Assembly (NCBI GenBank): GCA_910586175.1 | Contig: CAJUIJ010000007.1 | Location: 1 to 32,286, forward strand | Source of the DNA: an uncultured Muribaculaceae bacterium | GTDB taxonomy: Bacteria; Bacteroidota; Bacteroidia; Bacteroidales; Muribaculaceae | Length of the DNA stretch: 32,286 nt | Direction: 5' to 3' | In this document: positions 24,671 to 32,286 of the stretch, one piece after another | Layout: each line of letters starts with the position of its first letter | How positions within the stretch are numbered: the first letter of the stretch is position 1 | Position numbers and translations under genes: made by a program | The notes under the pieces: generated by a model | Databases searched by the model: none | What the model was told of the DNA's origin: nothing | The model's input: the letters and a program-made list of their open reading frames with translations, nothing else

Positions 24671-25185
24671 TTTTTGATGAGTTTAAAAGTTGAATTTCCT
24701 GATTTAATCACATATACACCACTCTTTTGTGGGGAGAAAGGCAAGCGGGCATTTCCGTCATTATCAAGACGAGCTGTAGCAACTACAGAACCGTCCAATG
24801 CCACAACGGTCAATGCAGCCCCCGGTATACCATTGGTAAAGACTATATCACCATCTGATATCAGACCCTTAGCCAAACTTGCATCGGTAGATAATCGACA
24901 CACACTTCCAAGAGTATTCTCAGTCGTGATGTCGAAAAAGTCAAGTGTTCCATCGGGATACTCCATGTTGATTTCCTCAGATGTAAGGACAATTGCATTG
25001 TTCGAATACTGAATTTCGGGTTTGTCGGAAAACGGTACACATACTTGCGAACCATCGGTATTCACCACCCGCAGATAATAAATCGTCTGCGAATCTGAAT
25101 CAGCATCTTCAGCCATAACCCCCAAAGCAGGACAAAGACACATTGCCATTCCTACAATGAACCCATTGCGTAGATTTTGCTTCAT
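24667..25185 (-). CDS. Small secreted protein with T9SS-like tail
   Basis: The 172-residue protein has a signal peptide at 1-25 (NGFIVGMAMCLCPALGVMAE). A short beta region follows with YYLRVVNTDGSQVCVPFSDK, a pattern seen in Bacteroidales proteins where it precedes LKIYT-like partners. The C-terminal 65 residues form a type A sorting-like tail (ALDGSVVATARLD, SGVYVIKSGNSTFKLIKK). It is the first gene of an operon with the FISUMP protein, with ATGA overlap. Its leader (25186 to about 25293) holds alternative hairpins. The product is little more than a linker plus a tail, so it may present or anchor the partner protein. That is inference. Confidence 0.78.
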   Translation of the reverse strand: MKQNLRNGFIVGMAMCLCPALGVMAEDADSDSQTIYYLRVVNTDGSQVCVPFSDKPEIQYSNNAIVLTSEEINMEYPDGTLDFFDITTENTLGSVCRLSTDASLAKGLISDGDIVFTNGIPGAALTVVALDGSVVATARLDNDGNARLPFSPQKSGVYVIKSGNSTFKLIKK

Positions 25186-25194
25186 AAATATTAA

Positions 25195-25274
25195 ATGCCC
25201 GCTCAGATTAAAAACATACTATCCTGCGGGCATCTGGACAGCTGCTTTTCCGTCCGCTTTTAATCTGAGCGGAC
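25195..25274 (-). promoter_or_regulatory. Leader with mutually exclusive hairpins before the 25185 operon
   Basis: Three stems are possible: 25195-25202 with 25226-25233 (8 bp, ATGCCCGC/GCGGGCAT), 25199-25213 with 25258-25272 (15 bp) and 25252-25258 with 25268-25274 (7 bp). The 15-bp stem excludes the other two, the arrangement of an attenuator or RNA switch. A -7-like TATATTTG lies at 25306-25299 on the minus strand without a good -33 box, so a leader of about 108 nt is plausible. The first stem ends 10 nt before the start codon. Confidence 0.45.
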
Positions 25275-25313
25275 ACTTAATTTAAATTTACAATAGTGCA
25301 AATATATGTAAAT

Positions 25314-25347
25314 AATATCAGATTACCACTTTTGCAACCATTCCTCC
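25314..25347 (-). repeat. 34-bp duplicate of the 25671 gene's 3' end
   Basis: This segment matches 25667-25700 at 32 of 34 positions. The other copy encodes the last residues and stop of the 25671-28739 protein (GGKVAKVVI). Read the same way, this copy would encode GMVAKVVI and a TGA. It adjoins repeat element 4 and looks like a remnant gene end. Confidence 0.75.
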
Positions 25348-25512
25348 CCAGTGCGCGATGCAACGTCAGTTGACGAATATATTCTATGTTGTCGTCGCCG
25401 GAGGCTCCTCGCTCCCGGTGGCTTCGCGCCGGTATATTATCTGAGGTATCAGCCAGCACGAAGCGTATGTTCCGGCGAAGCCGGATATGTGTCGCGAAGC
25501 GACCCTGTCTTC
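25342..25512. repeat. Repeat element 4: module C, B and inverted A
   Basis: Module C (25342-25390, plus) leads into module B (25391-25428), and after TGAGGTATCAGCCAG into module A on the minus strand (25457-25512). The right half matches 11946-12064 almost base for base, and the left half matches 13543-13627. It is thus a junction of the two other element types. Coding potential is absent. Confidence 0.8.
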
Positions 25513-25579
25513 TTATTGACCTTGTCTCCTTAATTCAGTAGAATATACTTTATTGTCGGCTTAGTCAACGTGACATATA

Positions 25580-25632
25580 TGCTTAATCTTAAAGAGAGTG
25601 GCCGTAATGGTCACTCTCTTTAAGATTAAGCA
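25580..25632. terminator. Terminator-like hairpin after the 25671 gene
   Basis: A perfect 21-bp stem (25580-25600 with 25612-25632, core TAATCTTAAAGAGAGTG) is extended by three more pairs around a 5-nt loop. It lies 38 bp beyond the stop on the minus strand. The tail is AT-rich but lacks a strong U-run. Confidence 0.65.
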
Positions 25633-25670
25633 TTGCGGCTGACTCACTCGCCAGCATATCATATTGAATA

Positions 25671-28600
25671 TCAGATTACTACTTTTGCAACCTTTCCTCC
25701 TACATTGACGATGTATACTCCTGACTCTACGTTGAAGCGATTGTAACCTTGTGAAACTGACTTATACATTACACATCCGTTCAACGATGAGATAATTATC
25801 GGCTGTCCTGAAGCTCCCGTGACTACGATGTCCGTACCTTCGCCCTTGACAATCACATCCGCTGAATCAATGACTTCAGCAATTCCTGATGTTTGCAGCG
25901 TAACGATATTGGAACCTCCCGATTCGCACTGACGATATACTGCCGATACCGACAGATTGTGAACACCATCGGCAACAGGCGGCAATGTCCATGCAGTACC
26001 TTTGACTACGTCATCATTTAGCTTCACAGCATTGTCATATACATTGTAACCTATAAGTTCAAGTTTCGACGGATCGCCATCAAGCGATATGAAACTGAAA
26101 TCATCGAGCATAAGCCAGAATGCATCATGACTGGTGGCACGGATTGCAAAATATTGTGTACCGGCAGGCACCTCAAACTCATATTCAGTCCAAGTCTTGG
26201 GAACAAGCTCATGGAATGCAATCTTTTCAAAATCATCTATCTCCTTTCCTGTTTTCGACACAAGAATCTCAAACTGTTCGAAATTCTCACCGGTCTCCGT
26301 GCGGAACGAGAACTGACCACGCGCGATGAAACGCACCTTCTGAGCAGCACCATTCAAAAGTGGAGAAATCAGCCAGTCATCCTTGTCAATCTCGCGCCCG
26401 AAATTATTGGCTGAGATTAGATATTTGTCTCCCTCTTGAGCAGTAAAGTAGCCGAAGAGCGAGCTTTCAGAATCGAACTCGCGTTGATCCATCACCATGT
26501 ATGCAAACGACTCCGTGTACAGATGCGGAATATGGTTGGTATAATCACCCCATCCGCAACTCTTCGCGCCATCGGCATCTATCACAGACCATTGGCCTAT
26601 GTTGTCAATGATGAAATTATCGTAATCTTCAAAACTCTCATGTGTCACGACAGGTTCACCCGAACGGTCAGGCTCACTCCATGTCAATGTGATACGACCA
26701 TCGGCCGACATATCACCTCTTAGATTTTCAGGTGCAGGCATCATCGGAGCACAAATCTCAATAGTGGCACTCCGCACGTTATCATACATGTTTTCATCGC
26801 CATCATAAATCACTTCTGCACGCAATTCAATCGGTCCGTTTTCTACAGGCGCAACATTAAGCACAAACTCCTTGGTAATCGTCTGCTTGGGGGCAATGGC
26901 GGGAAGTCCGGAGGTAACTGATTCGACAAGCTTATCATTACGATATAAATTCAGGGCATAGTTGGAGGCCTCTTTCATACCCCGGTTCTCCAGAGTAACA
27001 GTTGCAACTCCTGATTCGCCACCCTTAATAGATGCCGGCACAGCAATAGCGCTTACAGCCAAATCGTTGTCGCTCAGATTATACACCTCTATATCATCGA
27101 GCGCCACATATGAAATCGAATTCACGACGCCTACAAATCTTATTCTCACCACTTTCCCCTTATAAGGTTCAAGGGAGACTTCAAATCTTTTCCAGCCGCC
27201 ATCTTTACCTTCAAGGCCGTCACAGTCGAGCAGAAATTCCTCGCCCCTGTCAAAGCCTTCACCGGCATCTACATGCACCCTAAGTGTATTGTGATTGTTG
27301 GGAACAACCAAAGCGTAAAAACTCAGTCTCGGACGCACCAAATTGGAGAGATCTATCTTTCCAGACGACAAATATGCCGTATCCCAATAGTCATCTCCAA
27401 GAAACATGAAGAAGCCACCATCATTGTCAACACTCTTGATGTCATCATATGTGGTGTCGAACTGCGGATAGAATACATTATTACCGACCCACGCATCCGC
27501 TCCCCAGTCATATGAGGTCAGACCTGAGGCGACAGACTCCTTGAGAGGGGCGTCATAAGGCGTGCCGGCAGGAACATACAAGGTAGTGAACGTGGAGCTT
27601 TTTCCACCTTCGGTATATGCAGTGATTTCATATCTCACCTGAGCCTGGGGTTCGCCGGCACGGGCCACAACGCACTTCAACGATGTTTCGGAAGTGCCAT
27701 CTGCCACAACTGTGCGTGAATTGAATTTTCCCTTTGACGAAATATCCTGAATCACCTTATAAGTTAGAGCATCGGCTGTCAAGGGGCGTTCGTTTATATC
27801 TTTCAACGGAGCATTCCATGACAAAAAGACTTCGCCCTCGTTATCTGTTTCGTAGCAAACACCGTCGGTAGGAGCATCCGGTCGTGCATATCCCACATAT
27901 ACAAACCTCGCCTCTATTCTCGGGCTGTTGCCATATGAGTTTGCCACTTCCACACTATATACATATTCGCCACACTGATCGGCAGCATGCCTCCATGCAA
28001 TATCCTGACCGGGCGACGCACTCTCTATCTTATGAATAAGCTCTACGGGACCATCCATCGACATATCGATTGTATTTGCCACTTTCTGGCGGTAAATGCT
28101 GATAGAGCTTATGTCCTGAAGGGCTGCACCGTTGAATGTGGCAGTAGGGGTTTTGAAACTTATGTCCACATTTTTCCGGCCGGAGGGATCTGCCACTACC
28201 GTCAATTCAGAGACCCCCTCGGGCACTCTTCCCTCGAGACCCGCCGACAGATGAATTTCCTCAATAATCATTCCAAGCTGATCACGGGGCGACATGGCAT
28301 GAAAACCGATATAATAGACACCATCAGCCTCGGGAGTAAAGTGAGCTTGTCTTTTTATCGACTTCATGTTGATTTCAGTCGGAGCAAGAAGTTCCTTCTC
28401 CATAGCTGCTGCCGTAGGCGCGGTGCCATATCTTATTTCGAAAGTCTCAGTATATTTGGTTCCGGCAGAATGTGCGATATAACTCAGGTCATAAACTTTG
28501 CCGGCCTCAAGTTGCAACCCGGGTGTTATCAACCAGTCATCGTTAGGCATCATCATGTTATACTTGATGGTGACACCCGTAGGCCCCTCACCCCATGTCA

Positions 28601-28739
28601 CACCATCGTTATTGGCATCAATCACGGTGTAACCATCCAGCGGGTCCTGCTGTGCGAAATTCGCATCAAGCGGCGGAACAATTGCCGCTTTCATACCGAT
28701 GGCAGAAACTACCATCATAAACGTTAAAATCTTTCGCAT
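25671..28739 (-). CDS. Secreted multidomain protein with choice-of-anchor-J, CARDB-like domains and T9SS tail
   Basis: The 1022-residue protein has a signal peptide at about 1-19 (ILTFMMVVSAIGMKAA). The first choice-of-anchor-J domain lies at about 25-172 (VIDANNDGVTWGEG, NDDWLITPGL, YYIGFHAMS). Fn3-like domains follow to about 395, and a second anchor-like region lies at about 400-555 (YVALDDIEVYNLS). A CARDB-like domain is at 557-660 (LAVSAIAVPASIKGGESG), and a third anchor-J domain at 697-884 (KDDWLISPLL, WLMLDDFSF). A short Fn3-like segment and a type A sorting-like tail (VESGVYIVNVGGKVAKVVI) end the protein. Domain order matches the protein at 14601-17738, so the two are paralogues, possibly from duplication. 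It is probably surface-exposed. No consensus promoter was seen in the 76-bp gap upstream, and a terminator lies there. Confidence 0.87.
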   Translation of the reverse strand: MRKILTFMMVVSAIGMKAAIVPPLDANFAQQDPLDGYTVIDANNDGVTWGEGPTGVTIKYNMMMPNDDWLITPGLQLEAGKVYDLSYIAHSAGTKYTETFEIRYGTAPTAAAMEKELLAPTEINMKSIKRQAHFTPEADGVYYIGFHAMSPRDQLGMIIEEIHLSAGLEGRVPEGVSELTVVADPSGRKNVDISFKTPTATFNGAALQDISSISIYRQKVANTIDMSMDGPVELIHKIESASPGQDIAWRHAADQCGEYVYSVEVANSYGNSPRIEARFVYVGYARPDAPTDGVCYETDNEGEVFLSWNAPLKDINERPLTADALTYKVIQDISSKGKFNSRTVVADGTSETSLKCVVARAGEPQAQVRYEITAYTEGGKSSTFTTLYVPAGTPYDAPLKESVASGLTSYDWGADAWVGNNVFYPQFDTTYDDIKSVDNDGGFFMFLGDDYWDTAYLSSGKIDLSNLVRPRLSFYALVVPNNHNTLRVHVDAGEGFDRGEEFLLDCDGLEGKDGGWKRFEVSLEPYKGKVVRIRFVGVVNSISYVALDDIEVYNLSDNDLAVSAIAVPASIKGGESGVATVTLENRGMKEASNYALNLYRNDKLVESVTSGLPAIAPKQTITKEFVLNVAPVENGPIELRAEVIYDGDENMYDNVRSATIEICAPMMPAPENLRGDMSADGRITLTWSEPDRSGEPVVTHESFEDYDNFIIDNIGQWSVIDADGAKSCGWGDYTNHIPHLYTESFAYMVMDQREFDSESSLFGYFTAQEGDKYLISANNFGREIDKDDWLISPLLNGAAQKVRFIARGQFSFRTETGENFEQFEILVSKTGKEIDDFEKIAFHELVPKTWTEYEFEVPAGTQYFAIRATSHDAFWLMLDDFSFISLDGDPSKLELIGYNVYDNAVKLNDDVVKGTAWTLPPVADGVHNLSVSAVYRQCESGGSNIVTLQTSGIAEVIDSADVIVKGEGTDIVVTGASGQPIIISSLNGCVMYKSVSQGYNRFNVESGVYIVNVGGKVAKVVI

Positions 28740-28775
28740 AAATACTGATTTAAATTGAAAAATAATTAAATAAAG

Positions 28776-28806
28776 TTGTTCTCCCGCACAATCTACAGGA
28801 GAACAA
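28776..28806 (-). terminator. Terminator after the 28816 gene
   Basis: GGAGAACAA (28798-28806) and TTGTTCTCC (28776-28784) form a 9-bp stem. On the minus strand CTTTATTTAATTATTTTT follows, a convincing U-rich tail. The stem lies 10 bp after the stop. Confidence 0.7.
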
Positions 28807-28815
28807 ACTTAAATT

Positions 28816-31800
28816 TTATCTTACCACATGTTTTTGTTTAAGAGTGGAATCCGACTTCAGCACTACCACATATGTGCCGGATTCAAGCGAGATATAGTTT
28901 CTGCCTTCATTTACCACCTCTTGAGCGACTATGCTTCCGGTTAAATTATACACCATGAGTTGAGCCGCTGTCGAAGCATACACTTCCAACCCACCGGCCA
29001 CAGCGCGTATGCAGTCGCCTATCACAATCTCGGCCATACCGGTCTTCACCGTGGTGGCCTTGGTCAAAGAATGATCGAGCATGGAGGGATAAAACACCGC
29101 TTTTACAGATATATTATGCACACCATCAGAGACATCGGTCAATGTGTATTCACATTCCTCAAGATCTTCAGCTTCCAATGAATCATCAAGATATACGTTA
29201 TATAAAATTTTATCATCCATAAAGCCCACAGTCAAGGGAGCCCATTCCAAATGAATCTTGTTTTTCTCAGCCTCATCGATCGTTATCTTATATTCATCTT
29301 CCGAAAGATTGTTGCGTGTCAGAATGATATCCTCGATATTCCGGCTGGAGTCATATTTGGCTACATCAAGACGATGGTCAAGATGCGCCGCTGCCGCTGC
29401 CATAAAGATATATTCTCTTTGTGGTTGAAGTATGTTTACTTTATAATTACCATTCTCATCGGTCACACCTTTATACATCACATCATCTGAGCGCAACACG
29501 ACCGATGCTCCCTCGATGGGATTGTCTCCTGACAAAAGTCTTCCGCTCACTTCAGGCGACTCTACCGACAGCCCGAGTTGCATGCATGGCAGTTTTCCAT
29601 CTGTGCCTGGGGTTGAAGCAATATCCTTGTACTGATTGTAATTATCTTTGGCCCAATATACCACCTTACCGCTTGCATTGAACGCCGCTATATATGCTGA
29701 TATATAAGTACCCGATTCTGAACGGCATATCACTTTAAGGTTTTGTCCGTCATAAGTGAACGGTTCTGAAAATTGGAGTTCCAGTTTCTGGTATCTATCC
29801 AACACATCAGGCTCTGTCTTATATGAAAAATCGAGACTTCCATGATACACACATTGCATAGATACCGTATCGGCAAACATCTCATTATACTGACCGGTCG
29901 GAATTTCGGGAGTATCGGCATCAGTGTTGTCCAACCACAACCTCAAATTTCTGATCAGGGTTGCCCCCTTATCACTCGTCTGCTGATAGTAATATGTGAT
30001 CTTATTTATTACATCACCTTGTTTCAAACCGAGTTGGTCGGCGGTGTATATCATCTCGCAGATGGAATTACTGTAGTTTGGAGTGAACGGAGCGTTAGAT
30101 GAAGTGGCCCACTTATCTACAGTGCCAACATCTACATTTGCCACCATAGTCTCAGGCACAACATCGATATTAAACTCTTCAGAGACCAATTGTATCTTTG
30201 CGCCATCTTCCGTCTCCATGTCAAACACTACATTGACCGGCATTTCAGCCATGGCCACATGGGGCGTAAATGACAACTCAATGACATCAAACGATGATGA
30301 ATATTCCAAATCTTTGGTTCCCTGCATAGTGCAAAGATTCTCACCTGCACTTTCAATTGACAATGACCAGCTTGCCGCCGGCTCTGCGATGGGGGCGGCA
30401 TTTCGGAGTGGCACTTTTACATTGACAGGATAATTCACCATGCCCTGTTGATTTATCTCCACATTACCCATTATTATGTCGTGAACTCCGGGAGTCAATA
30501 CACCTCCAAAGAAGTCATCGATTATACCATTTTTCGAATCGAATGCCACATACCAGTCTCCGGCCGGGATATCGCTCAATTCCACATATTTGAGATCATC
30601 CAGTCCGGAGCCTGCATTAAATCCTGACGGTTCATTCTTACTTGAAAAGTCAAGTATCTCTATCCAATTCTCACGATCGGAAGAATACGAGACCTTCATA
30701 TACTGCTCTTTCCATGTATAGTTGTTCTCCCTCGATATTCCCACAGTGATGTGTTCGCCATCTTCAAGAGTTATTTTGGGCGTTACAATCCTTGAATCGT
30801 AATCAGGGGCAGAGAGATATGAGTTGGAGCCTTTCTTGTTGATAGTGAAAGGCTTCTTGTTATCTGCGCCATTGTTCCATGCCATTGGAATACCTTCCGT
30901 GCAATCGGTAGAATAAACACCTTCACCGGCATACGCAATTCGACAATCTATTTTGGATACTGAATTGGCATTCCCGTTGTGTGCTATGTTTATCGACTCT
31001 TCCGACACACCGGTTGATTGAGGGCTAAAAACGAAAGCAAAATTTTCGGTTGCCCCGGGGTTAATCACAACCGGCAGTTGATTGCTGCATGTTATACCCT
31101 CCGGTAGAGTCAGTTCACTTACAGTGAGGGGAGCAGTTCCCGGATTACTGAAATTCCATACCTTTTCATAGCCGGACTTTATAAGTCCTATGTGCTGCAC
31201 AACACCATTGGCAACATCTGAAGAACCATCCTTGATTTTCAGCTGTGCTGTATATGCCCTGATTGTCTTCGTTTTTTCATCTGACTCACTACCTTTCAGA
31301 TTTTCTCTCAGGCGGAGCTTTACGTTGTTTTCATCAAGGGTCGGGTCTGCAAGATTATACTCAAACTGCAACGACATTTCCGCACCACGACCAGCCGCTA
31401 TCGATTCGGGAACATCTACCGTGCTGACCACTGCACCATCACTGCTTCTGACCAAGCTCACGGTATAATTGTCAAATCCTGATTCAAGGTCTATCGTGCC
31501 ATAATTCAAAAGATTAACCTTAGCTGTGAGCAATGCACATCCTTCGGCATCCGCACATATATCACCTGTGGGTTCAATATAAGGTGTGGACTTGTCTATC
31601 ATCAGCCCGCGATACTCCGGCACAAGTGCATGATCAGCCTGAATATTGTCGATATATCCGTTGCCCATCATTATCCCTATTCTTGCATAGGTGTCGAGGG
31701 TAACATATGGTGTGGTGGAATCCCATGAATAGTTGCTCGAAAAGACTGTACCGGTAATCTTGAGCTCCTCTCCGGGAACAAGATCACCATTAGCATCCTT

Positions 31801-32091
31801 TTCCATCTTGAATATTTTTAACGGACCTTTCTCCGAGTAACTTTTGGGTCTCGTGGCAAATTTCACCTTCCCCATCATAGGCGGAGAAACGAGATAGACA
31901 CCCCCGCCGCTCGGTTGGGATGTTGTTGCAGCAAGACGCGCTGTGCCTACCTGCGACTGCAAATTCGTCTGCTGGCCACCTGTTGCCTCGATTTTATAAA
32001 CGAATGACGTAGATATGCCATCGGGCAATGTGCTCGAGATTTCCCAACCGGGAGGAAAATCCTCTCCCCCGGAAAACCCTTCAAACCCCAT
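28816..32091 (-). CDS. Large T9SS-tailed surface protein, 5' end interrupted
   Basis: The longest open frame with ATG gives 1091 residues, but the Met lies inside the first domain (GFEGFSGGEDFPPGW is the start of a choice-of-anchor-J domain). A signal peptide is encoded upstream behind a stop codon (see 32092-32181). After the first domain comes a long beta-rich middle, including a Hydin/SPD-2-like segment (WNFSNPGTAPLTVSELTLP, then INPGATENFAFVFSP), and a second anchor-like region at about 395-535. A carboxypeptidase-regulatory-like domain lies at 845-920 (NPIEGASVVLRSD, VTDENGNYKV), and an Fn3-like domain at 943-1010. A type A sorting-like tail ends LESGTYVVVLKSDS, then TLKQKHVVR. With the signal peptide the protein would be 1121 residues. 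As it stands, export would fail unless the stop is a sequence error or is bypassed. Confidence 0.82.
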   Translation of the reverse strand: MGFEGFSGGEDFPPGWEISSTLPDGISTSFVYKIEATGGQQTNLQSQVGTARLAATTSQPSGGGVYLVSPPMMGKVKFATRPKSYSEKGPLKIFKMEKDANGDLVPGEELKITGTVFSSNYSWDSTTPYVTLDTYARIGIMMGNGYIDNIQADHALVPEYRGLMIDKSTPYIEPTGDICADAEGCALLTAKVNLLNYGTIDLESGFDNYTVSLVRSSDGAVVSTVDVPESIAAGRGAEMSLQFEYNLADPTLDENNVKLRLRENLKGSESDEKTKTIRAYTAQLKIKDGSSDVANGVVQHIGLIKSGYEKVWNFSNPGTAPLTVSELTLPEGITCSNQLPVVINPGATENFAFVFSPQSTGVSEESINIAHNGNANSVSKIDCRIAYAGEGVYSTDCTEGIPMAWNNGADNKKPFTINKKGSNSYLSAPDYDSRIVTPKITLEDGEHITVGISRENNYTWKEQYMKVSYSSDRENWIEILDFSSKNEPSGFNAGSGLDDLKYVELSDIPAGDWYVAFDSKNGIIDDFFGGVLTPGVHDIIMGNVEINQQGMVNYPVNVKVPLRNAAPIAEPAASWSLSIESAGENLCTMQGTKDLEYSSSFDVIELSFTPHVAMAEMPVNVVFDMETEDGAKIQLVSEEFNIDVVPETMVANVDVGTVDKWATSSNAPFTPNYSNSICEMIYTADQLGLKQGDVINKITYYYQQTSDKGATLIRNLRLWLDNTDADTPEIPTGQYNEMFADTVSMQCVYHGSLDFSYKTEPDVLDRYQKLELQFSEPFTYDGQNLKVICRSESGTYISAYIAAFNASGKVVYWAKDNYNQYKDIASTPGTDGKLPCMQLGLSVESPEVSGRLLSGDNPIEGASVVLRSDDVMYKGVTDENGNYKVNILQPQREYIFMAAAAAHLDHRLDVAKYDSSRNIEDIILTRNNLSEDEYKITIDEAEKNKIHLEWAPLTVGFMDDKILYNVYLDDSLEAEDLEECEYTLTDVSDGVHNISVKAVFYPSMLDHSLTKATTVKTGMAEIVIGDCIRAVAGGLEVYASTAAQLMVYNLTGSIVAQEVVNEGRNYISLESGTYVVVLKSDSTLKQKHVVR

Positions 32092-32181
32092 GAGGTAATC
32101 ATCTATAATTCGCTCCGTTTGTGCTGATGCCGGAAATAGTATTCCGGCCGCAGCAAGCGAGATCAGTAATAATTATCTCAT
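32092..32181 (-). pseudogene. Signal-peptide segment of the 28816 gene with an in-frame stop
   Basis: Thirty codons lie in frame before the Met at 32091. They read M-R-stop-LLLISLAAAGILFPASA and then QTERIIDDYL. This is a textbook signal peptide with an Ala-x-Ala cleavage site, apart from TAA at the third codon (32175-32173), where Lys (AAA) is usual. A single A to T change explains it. No alternative ATG lies between. Confidence 0.75.
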
Positions 32182-32286
32182 AAAAATAAGATTAAAATTA
32201 ATAATTCAACCGATTTAATTTAGAGCCCGTCTCTTAAAGGAATGAAGTGTCCGGGAAATCCAATCTCTCAACTCTATCCGCGCCAA

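Noticed and set aside
27987..28727. 246-residue open frame on the plus strand
   Set aside because: It is fully antisense to the well-supported 25671-28739 gene, has no recognisable domain, and reflects that gene's codon bias.
1..32286. tRNA or rRNA genes
   Set aside because: No cloverleaf with a conserved T-loop and no rRNA core sequence was recognised on either strand by eye.

Overview
The window looks like a chromosome segment from a gut member of the order Bacteroidales, most likely Muribaculaceae or a close relative. Three things point there: promoters with the Bacteroidetes layout (TTTG or ATTG, a 20-nt spacer, then TAnnTTTG), many secreted proteins ending in type IX secretion (T9SS) type A sorting-like tails, and a TonB-dependent receptor beside a glycoside hydrolase. 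The family level is inference. No rRNA, tRNA, CRISPR array or recognisable transposase gene was seen.

Layout. (1) 1-3610: the tail of a probable MntA nucleotidyltransferase, a HepT toxin, and, three bases later, a large periplasmic tricorn-type protease. Three hairpins in series follow. (2) 4026-10396: a small carbohydrate-use locus. A SusD-less TonB-dependent receptor and a GH36 alpha-galactosidase are read leftward, and a membrane-spanning TPR regulator (SusR/DUF6377-like) is read rightward. Each direction has its own promoter in the gap between them. The genes fit a scheme of sensing, uptake and cleavage of an alpha-galactoside. (3) 10397-14327: an EamA/DMT transporter, an AAA-ATPase cut short before its usual nuclease domain, and a Crp/Fnr regulator, separated by repeat elements. 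(4) 14601-32181: a cluster of secreted proteins, at least six with T9SS-like tails and several with choice-of-anchor-J (cleaved-adhesin-like), Fn3-like and CARDB-like domains. A two-gene cassette with a MORN-repeat protein and a FISUMP-domain protein lie among them.

The most unusual feature is a modular family of short GC-rich palindromic repeats in the gaps between genes from about 10.4 to 25.5 kb. Module A has eight copies of two mini-hairpins centred on GCTTCGC. Module B has three clear copies and one degenerate copy. Module C has four copies. They combine in different orders, often as inverted pairs resembling MITE or BIME elements of 150-250 bp. They abut a truncated gene, a 34-bp duplicated gene end, 23-bp tandem repeats and a two-gene cassette, which suggests they drive local rearrangement.

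Other notable points are a nonsense codon inside the signal peptide of the last gene, a leader with mutually exclusive hairpins before the 25185-23888 operon, and several perfect 21-29 bp stem-loops between genes.
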